64,000 bases of DNA from G963668345 sp965206025. GTDB lineage: Bacteria > Acidobacteriota > Terriglobia > Bryobacterales > UBA6623. Below the pieces are notes generated by a model that ran no database searches, was not told the DNA's origin, and was given only the letters and a program-made list of their open reading frames with translations. A program made the translations under genes and the position numbers. This document shows positions 25,787-34,881 of the stretch, one piece after another (the first letter of the stretch is position 1; each line of letters begins with the position of its first letter). The stretch spans positions 1,488,001 through 1,552,000 of the forward strand of contig CBDBIU010000004.1 in NCBI GenBank assembly GCA_965206025.1, read 5' to 3'.

Positions 25787-26543
25787 TCAGCCCAAAGAGT
25801 GAGCCCGCTTCTTCTTGCTCTGGATCAGACGGAAGCTTTCGCCGTTCATCTCTAGGAACGTGGTGCGTGAGGCGATCGAGCAGGGCGCCGGTCAGCCGCT
25901 CGGAGCCGAAGACCTCCGTCCATTCGTTAAACGGCAGATTCGAGGTGACCAGCGTCGAGCCCTGTTCGTAGCGCTGGGAAAACACTTCGAACAATAACTC
26001 CGCTCCGGTCTTCGATAGCGGCACGTAGCCCAGTTCATCGACGATCAGCAGATCCTGCTTGGCCAACTGCTTTTGACATCGCAGCAAGCGCCGTTCATCT
26101 CGGGCTTCGAACAGCTCATTGACCAGTGCCGCCGCTGTTGTGAAGCGTGTTCGATAGCCGCGCTGACAAGCCGCCAGTCCCAACGCCAAGCCGATGTGCG
26201 TTTTGCCCGTGCCGGAATTACCCAGTGCCAGCACGTTTTCGCGGCGGTCGATAAACTCACAGCGCGCCAGTTCCAGCACCAGCTTCTTGTTCAACGCTGG
26301 CAAGGACGGGAAGTCGAAAGTGTCCAGACTCTTGGTCACGGGAAACTTCGCGGCCTTGATGCGGCGCTCGGTGGCCCGCTGTTCACGGTCGAGCAGTTCC
26401 AGCTCGCAGAGTTGTTGCAGGAAGCTCCTCGAATCCAAGCTCTCGGCGGCGCATTGCCGCGCCAGTTTGTCGTACTCGCGCAGGAAGGTTGGCAGCCGCA
26501 ACGCTTTCAAATGCGCTTCGAGCAGAAGTTTCGACCTCGCCAT
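25787..26543 (-). CDS. istB: IstB-type ATP-binding protein of IS21 (C-terminally frameshifted)
   Basis: The AAA+ helper ATPase of IS21 transposition. It begins MARSKLLLEAHLKALRLPTF, has Walker A GNSGTGKTHIG at about residues 107-117, Walker B LLIVDELGYVP and the sensor region TLVTSNLPFNEW. After RLTHHV the frame departs; the expected family ending FLEMNGESFRLIQSKK is encoded one frame over at 25790-25862, with a stop at 25787-25789. An indel near 25857-25863 therefore joins them. Its ATG overlaps the stop of istA by one base (TAATG). The full-length protein would be about 251 residues, normal for IstB. Confidence 0.85.
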
Positions 26544-28087
26544 TACCCCCCTCCTTGTGCCAGCAGTGCCAAATAGTCCGCAGCGGAGGTTTGCTCCACC
26601 TGGGCTGCCGGCAGGTGCGGATACTTCGTCAAGTCCAAGCGCGGCGGCCGTTGCTCGATGCGGCACAGCACTAAGTGCCTGACTGCATCCAAGCCAATCG
26701 CTCCCAACTCGCAGGCTTGGCGCACCGCCGCGGCAACGTGCTCGAATCGGAAGTCCTCCAGTAATCGCAATACCTGCACGTACTCGCGCTTGCCTGGCAT
26801 TCCCAACCGTGCCTCGAGCAAACGTCTCAAGCACGTGAACTGTTCGGGCAGCTCCCAGCCCGCCAACGGGGCCGCTTGATCGAGCGCGTTGGTCTTGCGT
26901 TCCAGCAGTGCTAGGTAATGCAGCGGATCGAAGATCAACTCTTCGCGTTCGTAACTGCGCCGGTGGCGCGCGATCTCTTCGCTGCCACAACAGATCACGA
27001 TTTCATCGACGTAGCCTTTCAGCAACACCTGGCGATGTCCGTAGCGTGTGGGCACCGAGTAGTCGTTGGCGCGATAGCGCACCAATGACAGCGACGTCAC
27101 CCGCGTGGTGCGTTTGTCGCAGGCGTCATAGGGCGTGGGCGGCAAGGGCAACAACGCTTGGCGGTCACGCTTGAAACGTTCCTCAATCGTTTCGGTGTGC
27201 CGCCGCAAGCGCCGCTTACGATTGTTGAGGCACTGCGCTTCGAGCTGCTCGTTGAACGCTTCCCAGCTTGGAAACCTTGGCGCCGGCACCATGAAGTTCC
27301 GCCGGGCATAACCGACCAGTCCTTCCACCTTTCCCTTGTCGTTGCCTTTGCCCGGACGCCCGAAACGATCGGAGAATAAATAGTGCGACTGCAGTTCACT
27401 GAACACCCTGGTCCGCTTGCGCCTGCCGTCGCCCAGAATCCTCGCCACCGCCAAGGTCGTGTTGTCGTAGAGGATGCTGCGTGGCACGCCGCCGAAGTAC
27501 CGAAACGCTGCGTTGTGCCCCTCGCAAAACGCTTCCGTCGTCTCGGCCGGGAAAGCTTTTACGAAAGCGTCATCGCTATGCGGCAGATCGACCACCAAGT
27601 AGTGCGCCTTGCGCTGTACGCCGTCAATGACCACCAGAGCTTCACCGAAGTCGGCCTGGGCATCGCCCGGCGGATGCACCAGCGGCACGAACATCTCTTG
27701 CCCGCCGAGCTTCTTGTCGCGAACATAGTCCTTGACGATCGTGTAACCGCCGGTGAAATCGTACTCGTCGCGCAAGCGGTCGAAGATGCGTTTTGCGGTG
27801 TGGCGTTGTTTCTTCGGACGTTCCTGATCGTCGATGAGGATCTGATCGACGATTCCGGTGAAGGGATCCAGCTTCGGCCTCTGCGCTGGTTGGCGCCGCC
27901 GATAGCCCGGCGGAGTGGCGTAGCGCAACATCTTGCGCACCGTCCCTCGCGCCAGGCCAAACCGTTTGGCGGCCTCGCGCTCACTGAGCCCTTCGACAAA
28001 GACACTGCGCCGTACTTGAGCGTATAGCTCCACGCGATACATCCCTCTCGTGTCCCACAAACACCACAGGAATGTTCGCTGGACCAC
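26543..28087 (-). CDS. istA: IstA-type DDE transposase of IS21
   Basis: 514 residues with an N-terminal helix-turn-helix (LSEREAAKRFGLARGTVRKML), an rve/DDE catalytic core and a C-terminal Mu-like beta domain. The first Asp is in DAQADFGEALVVIDG, the second near VPRSILYDNTT, and the Glu in DKGKVEGLVGYARRNF. It is complete and in frame. istB follows with a TAATG overlap, which implies translational coupling. Confidence 0.92.
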   Translation of the reverse strand: MVQRTFLWCLWDTRGMYRVELYAQVRRSVFVEGLSEREAAKRFGLARGTVRKMLRYATPPGYRRRQPAQRPKLDPFTGIVDQILIDDQERPKKQRHTAKRIFDRLRDEYDFTGGYTIVKDYVRDKKLGGQEMFVPLVHPPGDAQADFGEALVVIDGVQRKAHYLVVDLPHSDDAFVKAFPAETTEAFCEGHNAAFRYFGGVPRSILYDNTTLAVARILGDGRRKRTRVFSELQSHYLFSDRFGRPGKGNDKGKVEGLVGYARRNFMVPAPRFPSWEAFNEQLEAQCLNNRKRRLRRHTETIEERFKRDRQALLPLPPTPYDACDKRTTRVTSLSLVRYRANDYSVPTRYGHRQVLLKGYVDEIVICCGSEEIARHRRSYEREELIFDPLHYLALLERKTNALDQAAPLAGWELPEQFTCLRRLLEARLGMPGKREYVQVLRLLEDFRFEHVAAAVRQACELGAIGLDAVRHLVLCRIEQRPPRLDLTKYPHLPAAQVEQTSAADYLALLAQGGG

Positions 28088-28164
28088 TCGGACGGTCTAC
28101 TTTTACTCCGCCCAAAAGCAGCTTCGATTCGCCGCTCTATGGTCTAGTTTCGCTCCGCCGTTCT

Positions 28165-29855
28165 CAATCTGGCGGGACAGTTTGGACGCCGCGCAAAGCC
28201 GCCTGTGGATGGGCTCAGGCCTGGGGTCTTTCCCTTTTGTGTTCCGGCGCTCGGAGATGTACTTCCCGCGCAAGACCGTGGACCACGCCCACTCCGACTA
28301 TATCGAGTGGCTGGTCGAGTTGGGACTGCCCGCGGCCTTGTTGTTGGCGGGCGCTATGGGCGTAGTCCTCGTTTCAGCCTGCCGCTCGTTGCGGCGAGTG
28401 GAACACGCTCGGCGGCGAGCGTTGCTGGCGGGGTGCATCTTGGGCTCCGCGGGACTCCTACTCCCGGCCATCATCGGATTCCCGCTCCAAATGTCGGCCC
28501 TGGCGGGGTGGTTCGCCGCGTTGCTCGGTTTCGCCTGTGGGCTAGCCGGACCAGGGAGACTTCGCCCGGGCATTCCAGGCTGGGCCGGAGCCTTGGGCGC
28601 CTTAGCCTTCCTCGGTCTCGGGCTGTTCTCCATCTCCGAGTCCGCGAAGGCCTGGAACGCCGAGTCACTCTATGCCAGGGGCCAACACGCTCTCATCGCG
28701 GACCGGCTTGATGACGCCCAGGACCTCTTTGCCCGGGCTGTGCGGGCAAACCCAAGGGCCGCGCTGGTCTGGCTCAAGCTGGGCGAAGTGAAGGCCCTCA
28801 AGGGGGATCGGGACCGGGCCGTCGAATTGGCGGAGTTGGCCGGGCAACTCGAGCCCTACACTCTTCGCGTTGAATGGGCGCTGGCTGACCTCTACCTGCG
28901 CGGCGGGAGGACCGCGCGAGCCGCCGAACGCTTGGCGATCCTTGCCACCGCACTAGCGGAACTGCAGCGCTCTATCTTTCACTCCGCCCTGAGCGCCGGC
29001 ATGACCGCCAAAGAACTCGCCAATCAGGTTGTGCCGGCAAACGGCGAAGCGGCGGCCAAGTGCCTGCGGCTGCTTGCCGACCGGGGTTCGTGGAGCGAGA
29101 TTGTACCGGCATATCGCGCCCTATCGGCGAGGGGGGATTTCACTATTCCTCCCGAGATGCTGCGATCGCTTTTCGACAAGCTTTTCGACGCCGGCCGCGG
29201 GGGGGAGATCAAAACGCTGTGGGAATCACTCGGCAAGCCGGCCGGAGAGTGCTGTCCGACGGTGTTCCGCATCTCCGCGAACACTTCGGGTCCCGCTGAC
29301 CGTCCGCGCTTTCTAGAGAGCTTCGGGCAAGATGGTTTCGGTCTCGACTGGGTTGCGCGGCCCGTCGAAGGCGTGCGCGTCTATCGCGGAAGGGACGTTG
29401 CGGGCATGCGCTCTCTGCAAGTCGACTTTGAACAGCCGCGGAACCCCTACTATTGCCATCTCACGCGTGATTTCGCCGTCCTGCCGCTCGAGTCTTATCT
29501 GCTCGAGGCCGAAATCAGCAGCGAAGGGATCACCGGCAGCGAAGGAGTGCGGCTGGCCGTCAGCTCGCATCGAAGATTCCTCACAGCTTCGCCCGCGATT
29601 AGACGGACGACCCCCTGGAACAAGGTGCAACTCTACTTCACGCCCGGTCCCGGCGAGGTTGTCTTGCGGCTGGCGGTCCTGCGCAACCGCAGTAAGCGGC
29701 TCGATCGCCTGATAAGCGGGAAGTTCTTGCTGAGAAACGCCAGATTGGCGGCGCTGCCGGGCGGCGAACGCTTGGTGTCTCTTCCGGGGATGGTGGAAAC
29801 CACTCGCCTTCAGGCGAAGCGAAGTGGGGCGATGTGGTCGCCTGCGCGACCATGA
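28165..29855 (+). pseudogene. Headless O-antigen ligase with TPR-like and beta C-terminal domains
   Basis: Begins directly at the IS21 right end inside the conserved ligase block (IWRDSLDAAQSRLWMGSGLG, then TVDHAHSDYIEWLVELG), followed by four transmembrane helices, TPR-like helical repeats (LYARGQHALIADRLDDAQDLFARAVRANPRAALVWLKLGE region) and a beta-sandwich end. The roughly 300 N-terminal residues with most membrane helices are absent. They are not found on the other side of the IS either, and removing the IS leaves an in-frame TAG a few codons upstream. The gene was therefore probably already truncated when the IS inserted. The protein would have been a Wzy_C-type ligase. No function is expected now. 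Confidence 0.75.
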
Positions 29856-29999
29856 GCCAATCCGTGAGGGCCGAAAGGAGTTTCAGCCGACTTCAAGTCG
29901 GCAACCACGTTTGGCCGAAGAAGAAACCCGAAGGGCGACGCCGCCCCTGCGTTGAGTTGTAAGTCATCTTGGCCGCGGTAGAATTGGGCGCTGTGATCG

Positions 30000-30028
30000 T
30001 TGACACCCCCAACTTGGGGTAGTAAAAT
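30000..30028 (+). promoter_or_regulatory. Strong sigma-70-like promoter with palindrome in the spacer; leaderless
   Basis: TTGACA at 30000-30005, a 17-base spacer, TAAAAT at 30023-30028. The spacer contains the perfect palindrome CCCCAACTTGGGG (30007-30019), placed as an operator would be. The predicted transcript start falls on or next to the A of the ATG at 30036, so the message should be leaderless. Confidence 0.7.
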
Positions 30029-30035
30029 TTCGCTC

Positions 30036-31127
30036 ATGCGTTTGTTGGTCTCGCTTATTTCGATTTCCCTGTCGGTTGCCAGCCTAACCTTTGGAGAGTC
30101 GCGGACAAAACGCTATCTTTACCTCGGCATGCCCGACGGAGCTCAGCAGGAAGGCCGGTCCGGCCTCCCCGGTATCCTGATTTTCGACATCGATGGCGGG
30201 CATAAGTTCGTTCGGCGGATCGATGTCCCCATCTTCAACGAGGGACTTCGCGGCTTCACGGGAAACCTCAAGACACATAGTGTTTATTACTCCACAACCA
30301 ATCGCCGATTGGGATGTTTCGATCTCGAGAAGGAAAAGATCGTCTGGGAAAAGACCTATGACGCCGGCTGCGACCGATCGTCCATCACTCCGGACGGCAA
30401 GAAGATCTATGTTCCCACCGGATGGTGGTACCCCGGAGAAGATAGCGGCTTTCTGGTCGTCAACGCAGAAAACGGGGAACTCATCAAACGAATCCGCGTC
30501 GGCCCTCAGGCCCACAACAGCATCGTGAGTCTCGACGGGCGTCGGGTGTTTCTCGGCACGAGAACCGTGTTGACGATCTTTGATACCCGTACGGACCGCA
30601 TGATCCGGCAGATCAAGGACGTGGGTGAACGCGGAGTGTTTCCTTACACCATCGATAGCCGGAACCGGATCGGCTACGTGTGCCTCGGGGATCACGTTGG
30701 CTTTGACGTGGTCAACCTTGAAAAGGGAAAGGTTTTGCACCGCGTCTTTGCGGGGGATGAACCGATTCCCCACCGTACGCATGGAGCGGCTCTCACCCCC
30801 GATGAGAGGGAACTGTGGATCAGCGACCAACAGGGCCGGAAGCTGTTTATTTTCGATGCCACGAAAATGCCCTCCGAGCCGAAAGGTCACGTCGAGTTAT
30901 CCCAGGGTGGTCACGGCTGGGTATGCTTTAGTCTGGATGGCCAATACGCCTGGTCCCATACACCGGACGTCTTTGACGCAAGAACAAAAAAGCTCGTCGC
31001 TACTCTGAGGGATGAAAAGGGCAAACCGGTGAGTGGTTCGAAGTTTATCGAAGTTCATTTCCGCGATGGCAAAGTTGTGGAAATGGGCAACGAGTTTGGA
31101 CTCGGACGCAAAATAGTCCCTCCGTGA
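30036..31127 (+). CDS. Secreted YVTN/beta-propeller protein
   Basis: A signal peptide (RLLVSLISISLSVASLTFG, residues 2-20) precedes about seven beta-propeller blades with PQQ/YVTN-like phrasing: GCFDLEKEKIVWEKTYDAG, SSITPDGKKIYVP, GFLVVNAENGELIKRIRVG, AALTPDERELWISDQQGRKLFIFD. Such proteins are usually binding scaffolds or associated with quinoprotein and surface systems. ATG 30036 is selected because it opens the signal peptide and lies at the predicted transcription start; the TTG used by the longest frame is the -35 box itself. No Shine-Dalgarno sequence is possible. It stands alone between the ligase relic and an IS4 element. Confidence 0.8.
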   Translation: MRLLVSLISISLSVASLTFGESRTKRYLYLGMPDGAQQEGRSGLPGILIFDIDGGHKFVRRIDVPIFNEGLRGFTGNLKTHSVYYSTTNRRLGCFDLEKEKIVWEKTYDAGCDRSSITPDGKKIYVPTGWWYPGEDSGFLVVNAENGELIKRIRVGPQAHNSIVSLDGRRVFLGTRTVLTIFDTRTDRMIRQIKDVGERGVFPYTIDSRNRIGYVCLGDHVGFDVVNLEKGKVLHRVFAGDEPIPHRTHGAALTPDERELWISDQQGRKLFIFDATKMPSEPKGHVELSQGGHGWVCFSLDGQYAWSHTPDVFDARTKKLVATLRDEKGKPVSGSKFIEVHFRDGKVVEMGNEFGLGRKIVPP

Positions 31128-31282
31128 GCTTTAGAGATCACGTGACCATACGGGTATTGGGCCTTGGCTAGCCTGCGGTTTCTACTTTCTTTCGGGGCTT
31201 TCTCACGGCTTTGCAGGCAAGACTCTGGAATTTTTTGCCGAACTCAATAGGGAAATGAACCCTTGGGCTGACGTAACAGCAT

Positions 31283-32611
31283 CAGTGCTGTCCGGGGAAA
31301 GTCGCGCCATCGGACGGTAAGTCTCGACCGCTCAATGTCTTATGGCCTGTTTTGCTCGGGAACGATTTGAAATCCCGAGGCCGCAAATGGTCGCCTGAAC
31401 GGAGCATCCGGACGCGGCACAATGAGGGATGAACCTTGGCCGTACGGTTTTCTCCCAACTGATCGAGCACCTACCGAGCAAAGAGTTTCAGAAATGTGTA
31501 TCGCGCTACCGCGGCGATTCCTATCTGAAAAGTTTCTCCTGCTGGGATCAGTTTCTTGCGATGGCATTCGCCCAGCTGACCTATCGGGCAAGCCTCCGCG
31601 ACATCGAGACGTGCCTGCGTTCGATGCACGGCAAACTCTACCACATGGGATTCCGCGGCAGGGTAGCGCGCTCGACACTGGCCGATGCGAACGAGTCGCG
31701 CGACTGGCGGATCTACGCGGACTTCGCGCAGGTCTTGATTGGCATGGCACGGCCGTTATATGCCCACGACCCGATCGGTGTGGACTTGGACCAGACTCTG
31801 TACGCTCTCGACTCGACAACAATCGACCTCTGCCTGTCGCTGTTTCCGTGGGCGAGATTCCGCAAGCAAAAGGCCGCCGTGAAGATGCACACGCTGCTGG
31901 ATCTGCACGGCAATATTCCCACGTTCATCCGCATTACTGGAGGCAAAGTGCACGACATCAACATCCTCGACGAGATCGGCCCGGAGGCCGGCGCGTTCTA
32001 CGTCATGGATCGGGCCTACGTCGATTTCGAACGCCTCTTCGTGTTCACTCTCTGCTCGTCGTTCTTCGTCGTGCGAACCAAGAAGAACATCTTGCTCCAA
32101 CGGCGCTACTCGCATCCCGTCGACAAATCCACGGGCTTGCGCTCGGATCAGACCGTCATACTGGCTGCCATCGAATCGGCCCAAGCCTATCCCGACCCGT
32201 TGCGGAGGGTCAGTTACTTCGACGCCCGGACGAACAAGCGGCTGAAGTTTCTGACCAACAACTTCGCGCTCCCGGCGCTGACCATCGCCCACATCTACAA
32301 GTCGCGTTGGCAGATTGAGTTGTTCTTCAAGTGGATCAAGCAACATCTGCGAATCAACTCGTTTTACGGCACCAGCGAGAACGCCGTCAAGACGCAGATC
32401 TGGATCGCTGTCTCGATTTACGTGCTCATCGCCATCGTCCGGAAACGGCTCGGGCTGGAAGCGAGTCTTTACCAGATTCTACAGATTCTCAGCGTTACGC
32501 AATTCGAAAAAATGCCCCTTTTACAGGCACTCCAGCCATCCGACTCCCCAAACGAATCCCCCTATGACCCCAACCAATTGATTCTATTCGACTTTTAACC
32601 GGACAGCAGTG
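31283..32611 (+). mobile_element. IS4-family insertion sequence with 9-bp target duplication
   Basis: The ends are inverted repeats: left CAGTGCTGTCCGGGGAAAGT, right (reversed) CACTGCTGTCCGGTTAAAAG. TAACAGCAT flanks it on both sides (31274-31282 and 32612-32620). The 1329-bp element encodes one intact transposase. A clean duplication and an intact gene point to a recent insertion. It lies immediately in front of the VOC gene. Confidence 0.95.
31429..32598 (+). CDS. IS4-family DDE transposase
   Basis: 389 residues with the DUF4372-like N-terminal region (VFSQLIEHLPSKEFQKCVSRY, CWDQFLAMAFAQLTYRASLRDIE) and the IS4 catalytic set: Asp in YALDSTTIDLCLSLFPWA, Asp in FYVMDRAYVDFERL, and the Y-(2)-R-(3)-E-(6)-K signature in IYKSRWQIELFFKWIKQHL. 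It is complete, with no frameshift. The stop lies 13 bases before the element end. Confidence 0.95.
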   Translation: MNLGRTVFSQLIEHLPSKEFQKCVSRYRGDSYLKSFSCWDQFLAMAFAQLTYRASLRDIETCLRSMHGKLYHMGFRGRVARSTLADANESRDWRIYADFAQVLIGMARPLYAHDPIGVDLDQTLYALDSTTIDLCLSLFPWARFRKQKAAVKMHTLLDLHGNIPTFIRITGGKVHDINILDEIGPEAGAFYVMDRAYVDFERLFVFTLCSSFFVVRTKKNILLQRRYSHPVDKSTGLRSDQTVILAAIESAQAYPDPLRRVSYFDARTNKRLKFLTNNFALPALTIAHIYKSRWQIELFFKWIKQHLRINSFYGTSENAVKTQIWIAVSIYVLIAIVRKRLGLEASLYQILQILSVTQFEKMPLLQALQPSDSPNESPYDPNQLILFDF

Positions 32612-32626
32612 TAACAGCATAAACAG

Positions 32627-33022
32627 ATGCGTCTACATCATCACGCCATCGTTGTCAGGGACATGGACAGCGCGATCCGCACTTTTTGCGAGCTACTCGG
32701 TCTCAAGCTCGTCCTTCGCCATGCAGGCGTCGGGGAAATAACCGAAGTTGCCTTCGTCGAGGAGCCGAAAACCGGCCACAGGATGGAACTGCTTGCGAAG
32801 CCGAACGGTAAATCGGGCGAACTCGACCACATCGCTTTTGAAGTGGAAGATGTTGATGCGGAATTTGAAAGGCTGGCATCGTCGGGCCTGACTTCAGGGG
32901 ACGAGCCCGCCGACGTCCCTCAAGGAGCTTTCTTATTCAAGAAAATCCATTCCAGCAGTTGCAGATTAGCCCATCTGTTCGATGCGAATGATCTCAAGAT
33001 TCAACTCGTCCGCTACGATTGA
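32627..33022 (+). CDS. VOC-family (glyoxalase/bleomycin-resistance-like) protein
   Basis: A single 131-residue vicinal-oxygen-chelate chain with two beta-alpha-beta-beta-beta modules: LHHHAIVVRDMDSAIRTFCELLGLKLV and ELDHIAFEVEDVDAEFERLASSG, each supplying a potential metal-binding His, plus a mid-chain Glu in HRMELLAK. Similar to methylmalonyl-CoA epimerase-like and lactoylglutathione-lyase-like proteins, but the short form prevents a firm choice. Only six bases separate its ATG from the duplicated target of the upstream IS4 element, so its native promoter and ribosome-binding site have been displaced. Expression would depend on the IS. Confidence 0.8.
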   Translation: MRLHHHAIVVRDMDSAIRTFCELLGLKLVLRHAGVGEITEVAFVEEPKTGHRMELLAKPNGKSGELDHIAFEVEDVDAEFERLASSGLTSGDEPADVPQGAFLFKKIHSSSCRLAHLFDANDLKIQLVRYD

Positions 33023-33139
33023 GTCGTGCGCGTAGGCCGCCCCGAGCATTCTCCGGTTGTACCTACGGCCCCCGATTTCTTCACAGCCTATAGTCCCCGT
33101 GTTTCGCCCGACCTACGTCTACGACGGGCTGCTGGCCCG

Positions 33140-34417
33140 CTACAACGTTCGGATTAACGCGTCAAGAACGACGAGGGGCTCTTCGCCCACTTGGCGCATC
33201 GAGGCCGTCATTCCGGCGGGGACGCCGAAATGGTCGTGCGGCCGGATCTCGCAAGCTACGGGGCCGATTTCGAGAATCCCGTTCCCCCCGACAACCGAGG
33301 CGGTACGATAGTGATCCATGGGATAGGAGAATCCGGCGGGGTTAGCTCTGGCGATGGCTAATTCAAGTCCCCCGCTGCCGTTACGATCCATCACCGCCGC
33401 CGGAATCAGGATGCTTCGTTGAGAGGCCATCGAGGAAGAGAAGTTGGCGATCTCGCGTTCCAAGAATATGGCGGGCCCCATCTTCCAGTGGCTCCGGTCG
33501 ACGGTTTCCAAATCATCGACGGGGATCGGCCGCGGTTCGACGTCCATAAAAACTCCCCATCCGGCGTGCATGAGGGAGCCGAAGATGAAGGGAACATGGT
33601 GAACCTTCCCAAAGGTGTTGACCCAACCGTGACGAGTCATCGCCGGAATCGGTAGAGCGTAGCCTTCGGTCACGGGAGCCTTCGAATCCCCGAGCACCAT
33701 GTATCCCTCGATCGGCTGGTATCCGAGGTGAATCTCGACGCCGAAACGGTGACGGTGGTTGGGGACATCGAGGTTTTCGGGCGTCAAGTAGGCCAGGTTC
33801 CAGGAGTGATGATCGCCGTAAACCAACGGCACGATGGTAATGCCTAGGTTGGGCACGACGAAACTCGCTTGTTCGGGCGCACCGGTATCCTGGGTCAGGT
33901 AGATCCCATTGCCGTTTTGAATCTTGCTCATGGCGGCCGCAAAGTTGTCCGCAACGGGCGAAAGCGAGCGGTTGCCCGAGCTGGATTGGGCTTGCGAGAG
34001 GGCGTCCACGACGCGCTCCACCCCGCGGTGATAGCGGTAAAAGCTCGACAGCACAGCCCGAAAGTTATCAGGAACCGGTTCCATCCCTTGGTTAGCCAAG
34101 TCTTCCAATTGTTCGATGGCGCGTTGCAGATGGGCGCGGGTCAGCTCGTTCTCAGCCGGATGGGACTGCAAGGCCTTCCCCGTGGCGGAAAAGGAGCCGA
34201 TCGTGTGAATCCGAAACGCGTATGCGTAAAGCCGGGCGAGATCCACGTCCGTGGCTTCGATCGTATCCGTGCGCCGGCCCTGCTCGTGGCACTGCCGCGC
34301 TTTTTCCACCAATCGTTGGTATTCGACTGAAACCTCTCGATTGCCCATCGAGTGGGGGCCGGAGGAAACGTCCCGGGCGGCTGCTGAAAAACCCTGGATA
34401 GATGGCGAAGCGCCCAC
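33140..34417 (-). CDS. Cupin-like protein of unknown function
   Basis: 425 residues. The N-terminal half is helical (EYQRLVEKARQCHEQGRRTDTI region). The C-terminal half carries two cupin-like His clusters: NHRHRFGVEIHLGYQPIEGYMVLGD (about residues 221-245) and CEIRPHDHFGVPAGMTASMRQVGEEPLVVLDAL at the end. This suggests a bicupin fold that binds a metal, with a helical extension. I do not recognise a characterised family. The GTG at 34417 has AGAGGT six bases ahead; an ATG at 34348 would also give a sensible protein. It stands alone, bounded by a repeat element upstream. Confidence 0.6.
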   Translation of the reverse strand: MGASPSIQGFSAAARDVSSGPHSMGNREVSVEYQRLVEKARQCHEQGRRTDTIEATDVDLARLYAYAFRIHTIGSFSATGKALQSHPAENELTRAHLQRAIEQLEDLANQGMEPVPDNFRAVLSSFYRYHRGVERVVDALSQAQSSSGNRSLSPVADNFAAAMSKIQNGNGIYLTQDTGAPEQASFVVPNLGITIVPLVYGDHHSWNLAYLTPENLDVPNHRHRFGVEIHLGYQPIEGYMVLGDSKAPVTEGYALPIPAMTRHGWVNTFGKVHHVPFIFGSLMHAGWGVFMDVEPRPIPVDDLETVDRSHWKMGPAIFLEREIANFSSSMASQRSILIPAAVMDRNGSGGLELAIARANPAGFSYPMDHYRTASVVGGNGILEIGPVACEIRPHDHFGVPAGMTASMRQVGEEPLVVLDALIRTL

Positions 34418-34881
34418 GTGTCGACCTCTTGTTGGGATCCCGCCCTTTTCCGAGCAGGATCTAGGCAGCTTACTAGGTTTTCGGTTACACGTCTAGCCCG
34501 CTTTTCTCACCACGGCCGCGGTGGATGAGGCGAAAGGCCCGGCGGTCATGGCTCGCGGCAACAGTTTGTGTGCCACTCCCCGCGTACAGTCATGTCGGCA
34601 AGCGGGCGCAATGAATTGCGTCCCTACATCCCTGACGGCGGGCATTTCCTTGCACTTCTACCCTCAGCTGGTGAGAAATGCGGGCTAGCCCTGTGAACGT
34701 GCTTCGGCAACCTCCGATCTTCCGACTACCGTGCAATAACATCTGGACGCGGCGTCATGGTCTGAGGCTACTGTGACGTTGAATACAAAGGGGTTAAAGA
34801 ATTCAAAGTGCTGTGGCCGAAGTTCTTTCTGTTTCCATCTGGTTCGAATCTTAGTGCTGCCAGGGCCCAAAAACAATCGTC
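34418..34881. other. Intergenic region, mostly repeat
   Basis: About 460 bases. It is occupied by a subfamily-B repeat (34493-34688); the remaining 190 bases have no recognisable gene. Confidence 0.5.
34493..34688 (+). repeat. CTAG-bounded MITE-like repeat, subfamily B
   Basis: Perfect outer arms (CTAGCCCGCTTTTCTCACCA at the left, its inverse ending CGGGCTAG at the right) around a core different from subfamily A: GGCTCGCGGCAACAGTTTGT, GCGTACAGTC and GCGGGCGCAATGAATTGCG. The same core occurs at 4948-5159. Confidence 0.8.

Larger units (their letters stand above)
25624..28164 (-). mobile_element. IS21-family insertion sequence
   Basis: Contains istA and istB in the usual overlapping order. 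The ends carry multiple copies of a GGCGGAGyAAAAGTAGACC-type motif: two at the left (25624 and 25647) and two inverted at the right (to 28113 and about 28162), as expected for IS21 termini. With the right end taken after the outer motif, CTCAA precedes the element (25619-25623) and follows it (28165-28169), giving a 5-bp target duplication. istB has a frameshift near its 3' end, so the element may be inactive or misassembled. Confidence 0.85.
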
